A DNA stretch of 64,000 bases from NCBI RefSeq assembly GCF_011386835.1, contig NC_088791.1, positions 26,138,998 through 26,202,997 on the forward strand, written 5' to 3'. Position numbers and translations under genes: made by a program. Position 1 is the first letter of the stretch, and each line of letters starts with the position of its first letter. Under the pieces are notes generated by a model. That model worked only from the letters and a program-made list of their open reading frames with translations, was not told the DNA's origin and searched no databases. The stretch is from Chrysemys picta bellii. Lineage: Eukaryota > Chordata > Testudines > Emydidae. Positions 54,971 through 63,999 of this stretch are shown in pieces.

Positions 54971-55957
54971 TGTTACCTCAAGGGGAAGAAGGTAACGCTT
55001 CAAAGGAAATACTAGAGAGATGGTAGAGGGAAGATATAACAGGGAAAGCCCCTTTTCTCAGAGGCTGCAGACTCGGCTCCCTTCCGTGTCTGTCACCGGT
55101 GGTCTTAGCTACCCATAAAATATAATAAAATAAAGAAAAGACAAGATAATATGGTGCAAATAAAGGTAAGTGTATTAGGGATAAAAGGTACAGAGAAACT
55201 AGGGAAAATGGGGGGGAGAAATACAAGAATAACAGTGAAACAGCAAAACCATAAATCAGTAAAATAGTGGATCAGTGACTGACTGAGAGCTTGAAGCTCA
55301 GGCCCATAAACCCTCCCGTGGGATTCTACAAAACAATAAACAATACCCCAACACGGAAACCTTTCTCCTATTGCTCTGATGCAGCAGATGTCACGTACAG
55401 GCGTGATGCCCAGGACCTACAACTCTTGGACTGATTTAGAGTCCTTGAGGAGGAACACTGGGGAGTCCAGACGACTGATGGTTTTCGTCGCTGGCGAGGA
55501 GACCCTCTGGGATGATGGACACCAGGAGATGCAGGATATAGGAATGATGATGACAGGACTCCTCTTCCTCAAACACACTACGGGATAGATGTTGTTCTTC
55601 GATCTCAGCTCTGGAGCTCTGCGAAGACCCGACCGTGTACGAACTGTCGCTGGAATGGACAGCCCCGCACAGGCGCTGAACAAGACCTTATAAAGCCTTT
55701 TTGGCGGGAAGAGTTCTGAGGTGATGGAATGCTTCTGAGGTGATGGAATGCTGAGGGTTGGATTTGGCGGGAAAAACCGGTTCTGACTGGTTTAAGCTAG
55801 AGTCTGTGTAGCAAAATAAGTCCCCTCTCAGAGATGGAGTTCAAAGTTAGAGTTCATGTACTCCATTTTGAATTTCAGTTTTAAAGTCAGTGATTCACTT
55901 CAGTATTTTAAAAACATCTTATTAATAGCTAAGTGAAACAGTACATTTCATCTAACA
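54971..55957 (-). repeat. 3' LTR of the provirus
   Basis: The LTR starts TGTTAGATG after a polypurine tract (55957) and ends GGTAACA (54971), so the ends form a 5-bp TGTTA/TAACA inverted repeat; it is 987 bp long. A TATA-like CTTTATAAGG lies at 55697-55688. Upstream of it are two E2F-like sites (TTTGGCGGGAA at 55700-55710 and TTTGGCGGGAAA at 55763-55774 on plus) around a 19-bp tandem duplication (55714-55732, 55733-55751). The region after the TATA box is about 700 bp, unusually long for R-U5. I see no canonical AATAAA or ATTAAA in it on the coding strand. Confidence 0.88.
55714..55751. repeat. 19-bp tandem duplication in U3
   Basis: TTCTGAGGTGATGGAATGC occurs twice in direct succession. In retroviral U3 regions such duplications often act as enhancer repeats. 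The two units are identical, so the duplication is recent or under constraint. Confidence 0.9.
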
Positions 55958-55970
55958 TATCCCCTCCTTG
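55958..55970 (-). promoter_or_regulatory. Polypurine tract of the provirus
   Basis: AAGGAGGGGATA on minus lies directly before the LTR start TG. This is the standard plus-strand primer for reverse transcription. Confidence 0.85.
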
Positions 55971-56067
55971 GGACCTTTTTCCTTAACTATGGACAAAAGG
56001 TTCCAAACAATTTAATACAACATCAAACATTAATAACATGAATTACAACAATGCATATGATAAATAT

Positions 56068-58785
56068 TTACAGAGCATTCCAACCAGAAATATTGAAAGG
56101 AACTTGTTTATACTTTCTCCTTGCTTTCTTATGTTTACATATTAACACAGTTAACATAACCATGTACACAATTAGAATGAATTGAATAATTAAAACAACC
56201 ACAACTGGATGTAGAAGAATATACCACATTGATCTTATACTTCCCATGTCGGTATACAGGATAGATTCCCACCAATGAGCAGAGGTGGTTTCATCCTTAA
56301 TCTTTTTTGTAATTTGTTTAATCTTGGAGATAGAATGTTGCACAGTGAGAATAGTTTTACTTCCTTCCAATTTCAAATTATTCAAATACTGAGCTAATTT
56401 TTCATGGTGTAACAACTTTTGAATAACCTCCAGATTTGCTCCAACATGGATGGGTGTTAACGTATTGTACAATTTATATTCATTGAACATTTCTTTGATA
56501 TATACATTATGTACGGATACATTGATATCACAACCCATTAACTGTATGACCTTACATATACATAAATTTCCTATTCCTGAATTATTAACTTTATACAAAT
56601 TATTAACTAAGAAATATGGACATAAACTTCGGATACAAAAACAACCAGAATTCACTTGTACTATGGCAGAGGCTTTACTGAGGGAATGGTGAAACACTTC
56701 ATAAGAGCAAGTTCCCTCTACAGGGTCTAGACACGTGGAATCCTCCTCCCACACTTGGGTAGTGCAGGTATATCCCAAGTTGGGTTGATAGACGCATGCT
56801 TGCAGATTTATAGGGACGTACGAATTATTAGCGTTAACATGTACCCATTTATGTTCTTCTATAGGGACTAGTAGGGACTGGTTAGCATATATCCCCAAAG
56901 CAACAAGAGGATATATGGTTTCTTGATTAGCTGATTTTAAAGTAAGAATCAAGGCCATGATCGTATCATTGTGCTGGAAGTAAGTGAATGTCAATAATTG
57001 CCACCATTGGTGATGTATTTTCTCAAAATCATTGGCGTCCTCGTAGATGATTTTCTTCAATTCCAAAGGTAACTGCTGGTTAAAACCATCTCTGATGATA
57101 GCCTTGGCTACCATTATCAACCATTGCTGAGCTTCTACACATGCTAGGGCTTCTGAGATATTAGATTGGAGAATATCTAATGCTCCCAGTATTCGCAGGT
57201 GGTCTTGCTCTTGAATTTTAAGCCAATATGGAAGAATTTTAGTGATGTCAAATGTTGTAGTTCCTAGAGCGTGAAATGCAGAAGTCAATGGTTCGGCAAG
57301 GGAGGCGGCATCATGACCTACCTGACCAATTCGATTTGCTAGTATTTGTTGGTCTACTGTATTTAATACGCTTAATCCAGCTCCAATTCCCCCTAGCACC
57401 TTTGCCACTAAATCACGTTTCTGCCTAGTAGATGAGTTGGAAGAAGGAGGGAGTACTCCTTGAACCCAGGCTCTCCATCCTACTAAAAGTGGCTCTGTAT
57501 ATAGGGTACATTGATTATATACTGATGCTATAGATAATTGTAGAGGCATGATAATCCTTTTGATTGAATATTGAGGATCTATCATTAAAGTTCTGGTTAC
57601 GTCCTTTTTAATGGTTAGTGGTCCTACATGATAAATGGGAGGTGGCGTTACCACATGTATTTCCTTTGTATATTCAAACTCCAGCGGGCCTCTCACAGTC
57701 CATATTCCAGAATGATTGACCATAACATTTATAGTATAATTAATTACACACAATTCCCTGAATTTATTTATATCATTGTCCGATATACAATATCTTGAGG
57801 TAGTATGTTGTTTCAATGAAATGTTATAGCCCAACAAAGAGGAATTACAGGTTAATCTTAATATGGTAGTATTCTGATTAGGAGGTTTTATGGAAATATT
57901 TACAAAATCTATATGGGTTTGTTGATGGTACATTTTTATGGATATGTTCAATTTTCCGGGTTTAACTAAAGAAGGAGATAAGATGTCAAATGATACACAT
58001 TGATAAAGGTCTTTATGGCAGTTGTCAAACATCACTTCAGGCATACTCCACGTACAACCATATCCTGGACGTATAGGTCCAAAACGCTGTACTGGGTTGT
58101 GGGTGGTAACAGTATCAGGTAATATAACCGACTGATTCTGAGCATACTCAAAAACATCTAGGTAGCAACGTTCCATGACCTTATAAGCTCTAAGGGTTAC
58201 CCATTCCCAATTTTTATGATCGTTTGCCTCTCTTTTCCCTCTTCCGTGATAGCCAATTCTGAAAACATTAACTGGTTTTTTAGTAGTCGCTCGAGGTACC
58301 GTTGTTGTACTACTTTTTGTAGAGCTTTCTTGTTGTTTTCTTTGTATTTGACGTCTTCTTGTATTTGGTGGGATTTTATTCCTCCATCGATATATTATTT
58401 GTGGGTTAACCTGACATTCTAAATATTCGTTCATCTTGACAGGAAAGAATTTACTTCCTTTCAGAGTTACATTGAAAGTTGGTGGTAAATCCCGTTTCCT
58501 CCGGCGTCTGTAAATATCCTCTGGAAATGGCTTTGTAGGAGCTTCAGGTGGTGCCATTCCTTCCATTTGAGTGTTGGTTCTTTCATTGACATATTCCTCA
58601 TTTTCCTTTTGTGTTTCCAATTCCTTCCCTTGGTCATACATGAAAGATATTTTTCTGTATGTCTTACATATCCAGTATTCATTTTTCTTAATTATTAAAC
58701 TTCTACAGGTCCATAAACTTAACCAAGTTATAACTATGTACATCAGAAATTTTCCAGTAGTCTTCATATTTCCTTTGTTCGGCAT
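56068..58785 (-). CDS. env: Retroviral envelope glycoprotein (905 aa, complete)
   Basis: ATG 58785 follows a splice acceptor by one base. There is a hydrophobic segment at about residues 11-31 with a short N-terminal tail, then a leader of about 98 residues ending at RRRRKR (93-98). A second basic site, GRGKR, lies at 181-185. RQKR at 454-457 separates the surface part from the transmembrane part, which begins DLVAKVLGGIGAG, a fusion-peptide-like Gly/Ala-rich stretch. The transmembrane subunit is 448 residues long, cysteine-rich (residues 664-752), lacks CX6CC, has a Trp-containing membrane-proximal region (HWWES, 837-841), one membrane anchor (about 857-882) and a short basic tail. Many NxS/T sites are present. 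The leader/SU/TM plan with a cleaved leader resembles foamy-virus Env. A relation to the Ovex1/percomORF type of vertebrate env should also be tested. No premature stop. Confidence 0.92.
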   Translation of the reverse strand: MPNKGNMKTTGKFLMYIVITWLSLWTCRSLIIKKNEYWICKTYRKISFMYDQGKELETQKENEEYVNERTNTQMEGMAPPEAPTKPFPEDIYRRRRKRDLPPTFNVTLKGSKFFPVKMNEYLECQVNPQIIYRWRNKIPPNTRRRQIQRKQQESSTKSSTTTVPRATTKKPVNVFRIGYHGRGKREANDHKNWEWVTLRAYKVMERCYLDVFEYAQNQSVILPDTVTTHNPVQRFGPIRPGYGCTWSMPEVMFDNCHKDLYQCVSFDILSPSLVKPGKLNISIKMYHQQTHIDFVNISIKPPNQNTTILRLTCNSSLLGYNISLKQHTTSRYCISDNDINKFRELCVINYTINVMVNHSGIWTVRGPLEFEYTKEIHVVTPPPIYHVGPLTIKKDVTRTLMIDPQYSIKRIIMPLQLSIASVYNQCTLYTEPLLVGWRAWVQGVLPPSSNSSTRQKRDLVAKVLGGIGAGLSVLNTVDQQILANRIGQVGHDAASLAEPLTSAFHALGTTTFDITKILPYWLKIQEQDHLRILGALDILQSNISEALACVEAQQWLIMVAKAIIRDGFNQQLPLELKKIIYEDANDFEKIHHQWWQLLTFTYFQHNDTIMALILTLKSANQETIYPLVALGIYANQSLLVPIEEHKWVHVNANNSYVPINLQACVYQPNLGYTCTTQVWEEDSTCLDPVEGTCSYEVFHHSLSKASAIVQVNSGCFCIRSLCPYFLVNNLYKVNNSGIGNLCICKVIQLMGCDINVSVHNVYIKEMFNEYKLYNTLTPIHVGANLEVIQKLLHHEKLAQYLNNLKLEGSKTILTVQHSISKIKQITKKIKDETTSAHWWESILYTDMGSIRSMWYILLHPVVVVLIIQFILIVYMVMLTVLICKHKKARRKYKQVPFNISGWNAL

Positions 58786-58806
58786 CCTGTGGATGAAAAC
58801 AAGACA
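58786..58806 (-). promoter_or_regulatory. Predicted env splice acceptor
   Basis: TTGTCTTGTTTTCATCCACAG on minus is a good polypyrimidine tract and AG ending at 58787, followed by G and the env ATG. It would place the env start at the very 5' edge of the subgenomic exon. The donor would lie in the 5' leader beyond the window. Confidence 0.75.
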
Positions 58807-58818
58807 ATTAGTTGATCC

Positions 58819-61800
58819 TTATGGTGGTTTTTCATCACTTGTTCTATTACTTTCTGTTCTAGGTGGATTAGTACAGATGTTTCCTTTCCATAATTTTAAT
58901 TGTGAGCTATGGAACCACTTTTGTACTTTACGTTTTCCGGTCTTCAATTCTAGTTGATAAGTTGTTGGACTGGCTTTATTGATGATAGTTACTGGTCCAA
59001 CCCATCTTGGACTTAATGGATGGTTCTTTTCAGAAAAATACTTAAAGAGAACTTGATCCCCTATGTTCCACTCTAAATGTTTTAAATTGTTATTCAGTCT
59101 TTGATCCATCTTATGAATATTTCCTTTTAAATTAACCGCCACTGCCCTTTGCACTTCTGATATGGTATTTAACACTGATTTTATGTAATTGTCCGTCACC
59201 ATTCTAGGTTTATACTCGTCCGGTGGTACCCCTCCTGGCATCCACCATTGCTCAGGCGTTACCATAGGTCTTCCGAAAAGTGCTTCATATGGAGTGAATC
59301 CATGGACGCTCACTGTGGATCTGATTGCCATCAGGATGAGAGGTAGATGTCTGTCCCAATTCTTTCCTGATGAATCAATTACCTTCCTTAGTGCAGTCTT
59401 TAAAGTGCGGTTTGATCTTTCTACTAACCCAGAAGCTTGTGGGTGACCAGCTACATGAAATCTTTGGCGTATTCCTAAGGCTATACACAATTGTTTAGTT
59501 AATTCTCCGGTAAAGTGCGTGCCTTGATCGGAATCAATAATTCGAGGTAGTCCGAATCGACTGAACGTATTTTCTAACAGCAATTTTACTGTCGCACCTG
59601 CAGTGCAATTCCTAGTTGGGTACCCTTCTATCCACTTGGTAAATGGATCTATTACTACCAGGCAGTATACATTTCCTCGGTTAGTTCTAGGTAAGGGTCC
59701 AATAAAGTCTATCTGCACTCGAATCCATGGGCCATCTACCGGTTGATGAAGTAGAGGTCCCTTTTTTATCCTTATATCAGGATTATTGTGGGCGCATCTT
59801 AAACAGTTGTTAATAAAGTGCTCAGTATCTCGGATTATCTCAGGCCACCATCCTACCGTAGCTAGCCTTTGTAGAGTCTTTTGGAGTCCAAAGTGTCCTT
59901 GTTGATGAGCCAGTTGGATTAACTCTCTTCGCAATATGTTTGGAATCACTAATAGTGGAATCAAGGTATCGTTATCAGTATTTTCATAATTGTCTTTTGT
60001 TGCCATAATTAGTCCAGATGTATGTCGAGTGATGAGGTATGTTTTGTGTTTTCCATCTTTTAGCAGCTTCTTAATTTCAGGATCTTGTTCTTGCAATTGT
60101 ACTATATCTTGATGATCTGTATGGTCCACAGGTTTATTTGCACTTATATTAGCTTCTACCTTGTCCCATCTTGTTTCAGGTCCCATTACCGCTGCTTGCT
60201 TTGCTAACTTATCCACTTTGCTGTTTAATATGGATATCTCTGCCTGATTCCTTCTGTGTGCTCTTACTTTGAATAGATAAGTATCTCCCCTCCTAGCTTC
60301 TGCTAAGTTCCATGCATGCATGAGATAGCCAGCATATGCCACCGGATGATTATCTGCGGATTTCATATCCCGCTGTTTCCATACTATCATCCAGTCTAAC
60401 AAGGCTCTCATAGCCCAATCAGAGTCTGTACAGATGGTGATATTGGCAGTCGATTCAGCATTTTCTAAAGCCACTATGATTGCCACAACTTCAGCCGCTT
60501 GTGCAGAATGGTATGACACGGTTCCTTGATAGATCTTGTCCGAAGCGACATGAAGTGCTGCATATCCGGTAGCAGCCTTCCCATCTTTAAAAAGGCTACT
60601 GCCATCGACTACCCATAATTCTCTGTTACTGGCTTTTGCATTTTCATAGCATGATTCAAGTTTAAAGGGGGATACAATTTCTGGAATTTTGATGTTAGGT
60701 AGAGGACAATCATGATTATTTATATATATTTCCTCAGTTATTGGCGGGCAAAGTGCGAAAGGTGCAGAAATAGGTGTGTTGATCTTCTCTACTTGTACCT
60801 CTTTATTCAGGAGGGCAAGTGTCCAATTGGCAAGTCTAGGGTGGCTGACTCGCCCTGCATTAGCTTTACCTGATATGACATATTGCACTGGTGTATGGGT
60901 GGTTTTTAGTACAATAGGGGCCATTCCTATTAAATACTCCCAATGGGAGATGGCCCAAACTAATGCAAGTACTTCCTTTTCGCACGTTGTATACTGTTTT
61001 TCTACTTCTGAAAGGACCTTAGATCCATATGCCACTGGTTTTAAGGAGGATCCACTCTGTTGTAATAATATTGCACTAATCGCCGTCTTGGTTGTTGCCA
61101 GTTGTAGATGGAAGGGCTGGTTGATTTGAGGGTATGCAAGTGCCGGTGCAGTCATCAAGGCTTGTTTCAGGTCTATCACTGCTTGCTGCTCTTCAGTTCC
61201 CCAAGTCCATTTTTGATTTTTCCTTAAAAGTTTATAGAGAGGTCTGGCCTTTTCGCTATAGTTTTCGATAAAATCCCTTGAAAATCCAACCAATCCAAGG
61301 AATGATCGTAAAGTGCTTACATCTGTCGGGGCAGGCAGCTTAGATATGAGTTCTATTCTCGAAATATCCGGTTTTCTGCCTGTGGGTCCAAGCTGAACTC
61401 CCAAGTAAGTCACTTGCTGCTGGACCAACTGAGCCTTGCTAGGATTGATTAAGAATCCAGCTTTTTTCAATGCTTCCAGAACCTCATCTAAAGCAGCACA
61501 ATTATCTTCTCTGGTCTGTGTGGCAATTAGGATGTCATCTACGTAACTTATGATGTTGCTGGAATAAGTCAGATTCTTCCACAGGGCGGCCACCAACCGA
61601 TGGCACAGACTTGGGGCGTTATGATAGCCTTGTGGGACCCTGGTGAAGGTTAGCTGTCGGTCATCAAAAGTAAAAGCAAACTTGTAAAACGAAGAAGGGT
61701 GGAGAGGTATTGAAAAGAATGCATTTGAAATGTCCAATACAGAAAACCAACAGGCACCTTCTGTGATTAAAGCCATCACCTCAGGGAATTTTGCCACTAC

Positions 61801-62595
61801 AGGAGCTAGTCTTGGGGTAACATGATTTAACCCTCTATAATCAACAGTAAGTCTCCATGATTTATTATCTGCCTTCCTAACAGGCCAAATAGGCGAATTG
61901 CATATGCTTTGGCATTGGATTAGCACTCCTTGCTCTAAAAGTGCATCGATGGTTGGTTTAATTCCCTCCTTTGCCTCGATGGAATACTTATACTGTCTTA
62001 GTGGTTTGGGGTCTGGTCCTTCTACCTTCACAGAAGCCTCTACTTTTCCACAACTGAGTTTAGTTGGAGCGAAAACCATGAGATGTTTCTGGGTAATCAG
62101 TTTGATGTCCTCTTCCCATTCAGGAAGAATCAGTTTATCTGGCGTCTTAAACGCATATATCCTATGGGCTGCTGGAATTATAAGACCCGCCTCTTCATCT
62201 TTCACTTGACACAATATGTTATTTGGTAAGTCCACCACTATCTGTAATTTCCTTAATAGATCTATTCCCAAGATGCCACTTCCGTCTAATTGTTGTAAAC
62301 CGAAGGAAGCTTGGGTTGACAGATGTCCTACAGAACAAGTAATAAAATCAGTGAAAGGTATAGTACTTTCCTTTCCATTGTATGACTGAAGAGATTTAAT
62401 ATCCTTAACTGGAATATTCCTGATGATTGAATTTGCTTTTGTGCAAAGTAGGCTGGTAGATGCCCCGGTGTCTACCAATGCCTTTTGTTTAATGCTACCG
62501 AAACTTCCCTTTAATTGAATTTCTACAGTGGGTCTACCCCAGTAGTCGTTAACTAGGGGGGCCACAAACCCAGGGGCTTGGGAAGCCCGGCCACC
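58819..62595 (-). CDS. pol: Retroviral Pol (protease, RT, RNase H, integrase)
   Basis: It is in the same frame as gag, directly after the gag UGA, and uninterrupted to 58819. Numbering residues from 62565: protease VDTGAS at 31-36 and GILGIDLL at 97-104; RT with VLDISNAFF (Asp 278), VPQGYHNAPS and YVDDILI (341-344); a tether; RNase H with VVDGSS (Asp 654), Glu 692, TDSD (Asp 714) and KVDKLAKQ (Asp 785). Integrase has the zinc site H887-H891-C921-C924, catalytic Asp 953 (QIDFIG), Asp 1013 (SDQG) and Glu 1049 (LVERSN), with exactly 35 residues between the last two, then a GPY/F-like WVGPVTI and YQLEL at 1188-1206. All catalytic residues are present. Pol has no start codon of its own (GTG at 62565 is only a Val codon), so it should be made as Gag-Pol. 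The domain order and GPY/F module suggest gamma/epsilon affinity. Confidence 0.95.
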   Translation of the reverse strand, partial: GGRASQAPGFVAPLVNDYWGRPTVEIQLKGSFGSIKQKALVDTGASTSLLCTKANSIIRNIPVKDIKSLQSYNGKESTIPFTDFITCSVGHLSTQASFGLQQLDGSGILGIDLLRKLQIVVDLPNNILCQVKDEEAGLIIPAAHRIYAFKTPDKLILPEWEEDIKLITQKHLMVFAPTKLSCGKVEASVKVEGPDPKPLRQYKYSIEAKEGIKPTIDALLEQGVLIQCQSICNSPIWPVRKADNKSWRLTVDYRGLNHVTPRLAPVVAKFPEVMALITEGACWFSVLDISNAFFSIPLHPSSFYKFAFTFDDRQLTFTRVPQGYHNAPSLCHRLVAALWKNLTYSSNIISYVDDILIATQTREDNCAALDEVLEALKKAGFLINPSKAQLVQQQVTYLGVQLGPTGRKPDISRIELISKLPAPTDVSTLRSFLGLVGFSRDFIENYSEKARPLYKLLRKNQKWTWGTEEQQAVIDLKQALMTAPALAYPQINQPFHLQLATTKTAISAILLQQSGSSLKPVAYGSKVLSEVEKQYTTCEKEVLALVWAISHWEYLIGMAPIVLKTTHTPVQYVISGKANAGRVSHPRLANWTLALLNKEVQVEKINTPISAPFALCPPITEEIYINNHDCPLPNIKIPEIVSPFKLESCYENAKASNRELWVVDGSSLFKDGKAATGYAALHVASDKIYQGTVSYHSAQAAEVVAIIVALENAESTANITICTDSDWAMRALLDWMIVWKQRDMKSADNHPVAYAGYLMHAWNLAEARRGDTYLFKVRAHRRNQAEISILNSKVDKLAKQAAVMGPETRWDKVEANISANKPVDHTDHQDIVQLQEQDPEIKKLLKDGKHKTYLITRHTSGLIMATKDNYENTDNDTLIPLLVIPNILRRELIQLAHQQGHFGLQKTLQRLATVGWWPEIIRDTEHFINNCLRCAHNNPDIRIKKGPLLHQPVDGPWIRVQIDFIGPLPRTNRGNVYCLVVIDPFTKWIEGYPTRNCTAGATVKLLLENTFSRFGLPRIIDSDQGTHFTGELTKQLCIALGIRQRFHVAGHPQASGLVERSNRTLKTALRKVIDSSGKNWDRHLPLILMAIRSTVSVHGFTPYEALFGRPMVTPEQWWMPGGVPPDEYKPRMVTDNYIKSVLNTISEVQRAVAVNLKGNIHKMDQRLNNNLKHLEWNIGDQVLFKYFSEKNHPLSPRWVGPVTIINKASPTTYQLELKTGKRKVQKWFHSSQLKLWKGNICTNPPRTESNRTSDEKPP

Positions 62596-62598
62596 TCA
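62574..62598 (-). promoter_or_regulatory. Gag-pol UGA readthrough site with downstream hairpin
   Basis: Gag ends AAT-TGA-GGT. Seven bases after the UGA, GGGCTT (62588-62583) and AAGCCC (62579-62574) form a six-pair stem with a CCC loop, and downstream GGG and GGCC could extend it or pair with the loop. Gag and pol are in one frame. The spacing resembles the gammaretroviral stop-codon readthrough signals. No frameshift motif is needed. Confidence 0.8.
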
Positions 62599-63999
62599 AT
62601 TAGATTGGAGTGAGGTAGATGCTATAGGAGCATTAGAGTTCTTACTTGCTGATCCTTGTGATGTTTCATATTGTGCTAATTTCAGGAACATGTCTTCTGC
62701 TGATAACCTCTGCTTCACTAGACTGTCCCATGATTCATATTTGCTGAGTCTTTTTAATAGCACCTTTTTCATGATTTTCATTTCCTCAGCAGAGCCACTG
62801 AACATTTTGTTAGTAAATTCTGGGGGTTTATATTGTTGCTGCATTGGAGTTTTGCCTTGGCTTTTATCGGTAGAGGTTTTGTTATTGAAAGCTGCCACCC
62901 TTTTCTTAGCTCCTCCACCAGGGTAGGCTAGCTGTTGTAACTCGTAAACCTCTCTAGCCCTGCCTTCTAATTCAGCCATAGGTGTAACACGAGCAACCAC
63001 AGGACCCATTCCCAACCGGATATTAGGTGTTAAACCTTGTACATATAATTCTCTTAATTCAGGTACGTCATAATCAATAACCCCTCCACGGTTGACTCCC
63101 AAACCAGCTAACCAGAATAACAATTTTTTTCGCATCATATACCTTTCTGGTCGTTCCTCTGGCATTTGCTTTTCAGCATATGCTTTACCCAGTAGGTTGT
63201 CATAAGGAAAATACAATTTAAAAACACACTTATATATGGTATGTTGTTCAGTATTGGTATCCACCATGATGCCATATGGTAATACTGCAAAATCCTCAGC
63301 TGACATGCATTCCCTTAAGAGTGCTACCATATCCTCCTGGCTGACATTAGGTGTTGCTGATAATTTTGCCAGCCAGTTCAATACCGTTTCCTTATTACAA
63401 ATTCCCATTTGCTTTCCCAAAGCTCTAGTTTGTTCCGGGGTCAAAGCCCTAGTTTCATGTTTCACAGTTGGGGGTCTGTTGTTATCATATTGGGTTACAG
63501 TGGTTACAATAGGGGCCAACGGGCATCCCCTGTCTACCAACATGGCCTCCTCACTACTGTGAGGTGCTGAGGGTTCCAATCTTTTACCCACTGAGGGACC
63601 TGGTGGTGAGTCCTCAGTTTCCGAGTCGGAACTTGACTCTTGAAATTCGGACTTAAAAGCTGCCAAAGGATTCATTTCGATGGCACTCATAACACCCTTG
63701 GCCAATTGTAGCTGCTTCTGCAGCTTGTCAATGCGGCGATTGCAGGCCACATGATTGACAGACCCTAAATTAACATTATGGGCTTCCTTCAGGAGCTGGC
63801 GCACTACTGCCTGCGATTCCTGAAGTTCTCTGCCTTTTATTTCAGCAGCAGTTTCTGCATCTGTAACCCTCGTATTAAGATTCCTCAGCTGTTGTTCGAG
63901 CTGGGAAACCTGTAAGGTCAGGCTATTTATTTTGGCAGTTGCCAGTTGCTCTTCGGCAGCCTGCCTTTCACCTTGTTGTTTTAGCTGCTGCTTCTCAAC
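62596..63999 (-). CDS. gag: Retroviral Gag, 5' end outside the window
   Basis: The frame is open from the window edge to the UGA at 62598-62596, 467 codons. The first 100 or so visible residues are heptad-like and Gln/Glu/Leu-rich, a long coiled coil. A PSAP motif (EPSAPHSS, about 63573-63562) would recruit TSG101 for budding. A capsid follows with an MHR-like segment (KQMPEERPERYMMRKKL, about 63168-63118). The C-terminus is Lys- and Ser-rich (KNKTSTDKSQGK type, SQGSASKNSN) and contains no CX2CX4HX4C knuckle; only scattered single cysteines occur. GTG at 63804 is not the start, as the frame stays open upstream. It would form the virus core; RNA binding must rely on basic residues. Confidence 0.92.
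   Translation of the reverse strand, partial: VEKQQLKQQGERQAAEEQLATAKINSLTLQVSQLEQQLRNLNTRVTDAETAAEIKGRELQESQAVVRQLLKEAHNVNLGSVNHVACNRRIDKLQKQLQLAKGVMSAIEMNPLAAFKSEFQESSSDSETEDSPPGPSVGKRLEPSAPHSSEEAMLVDRGCPLAPIVTTVTQYDNNRPPTVKHETRALTPEQTRALGKQMGICNKETVLNWLAKLSATPNVSQEDMVALLRECMSAEDFAVLPYGIMVDTNTEQHTIYKCVFKLYFPYDNLLGKAYAEKQMPEERPERYMMRKKLLFWLAGLGVNRGGVIDYDVPELRELYVQGLTPNIRLGMGPVVARVTPMAELEGRAREVYELQQLAYPGGGAKKRVAAFNNKTSTDKSQGKTPMQQQYKPPEFTNKMFSGSAEEMKIMKKVLLKRLSKYESWDSLVKQRLSAEDMFLKLAQYETSQGSASKNSNAPIASTSLQSN

Noticed and set aside
55417..55683. 88-codon minus-strand open frame in the LTR as an accessory gene
   Set aside because: It lies in R-U5, has no recognisable motif, and its start falls close to the expected transcription start.
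56068..58785. env as a captured host gene (syncytin-like)
   Set aside because: The adjacent gag and pol are just as intact, so preservation is explained by youth; nothing in the sequence shows host selection.
62565..62567. Independent pol start at GTG 62565, as a separate pol mRNA in foamy-virus style
   Set aside because: No ATG precedes the protease after the gag stop, and gag and pol are in the same frame, so readthrough is simpler. A spliced pol mRNA is not fully excluded.
63804..63806. Gag start at 63804
   Set aside because: The codon is GTG and the frame stays open with the same coiled-coil character to the window edge.
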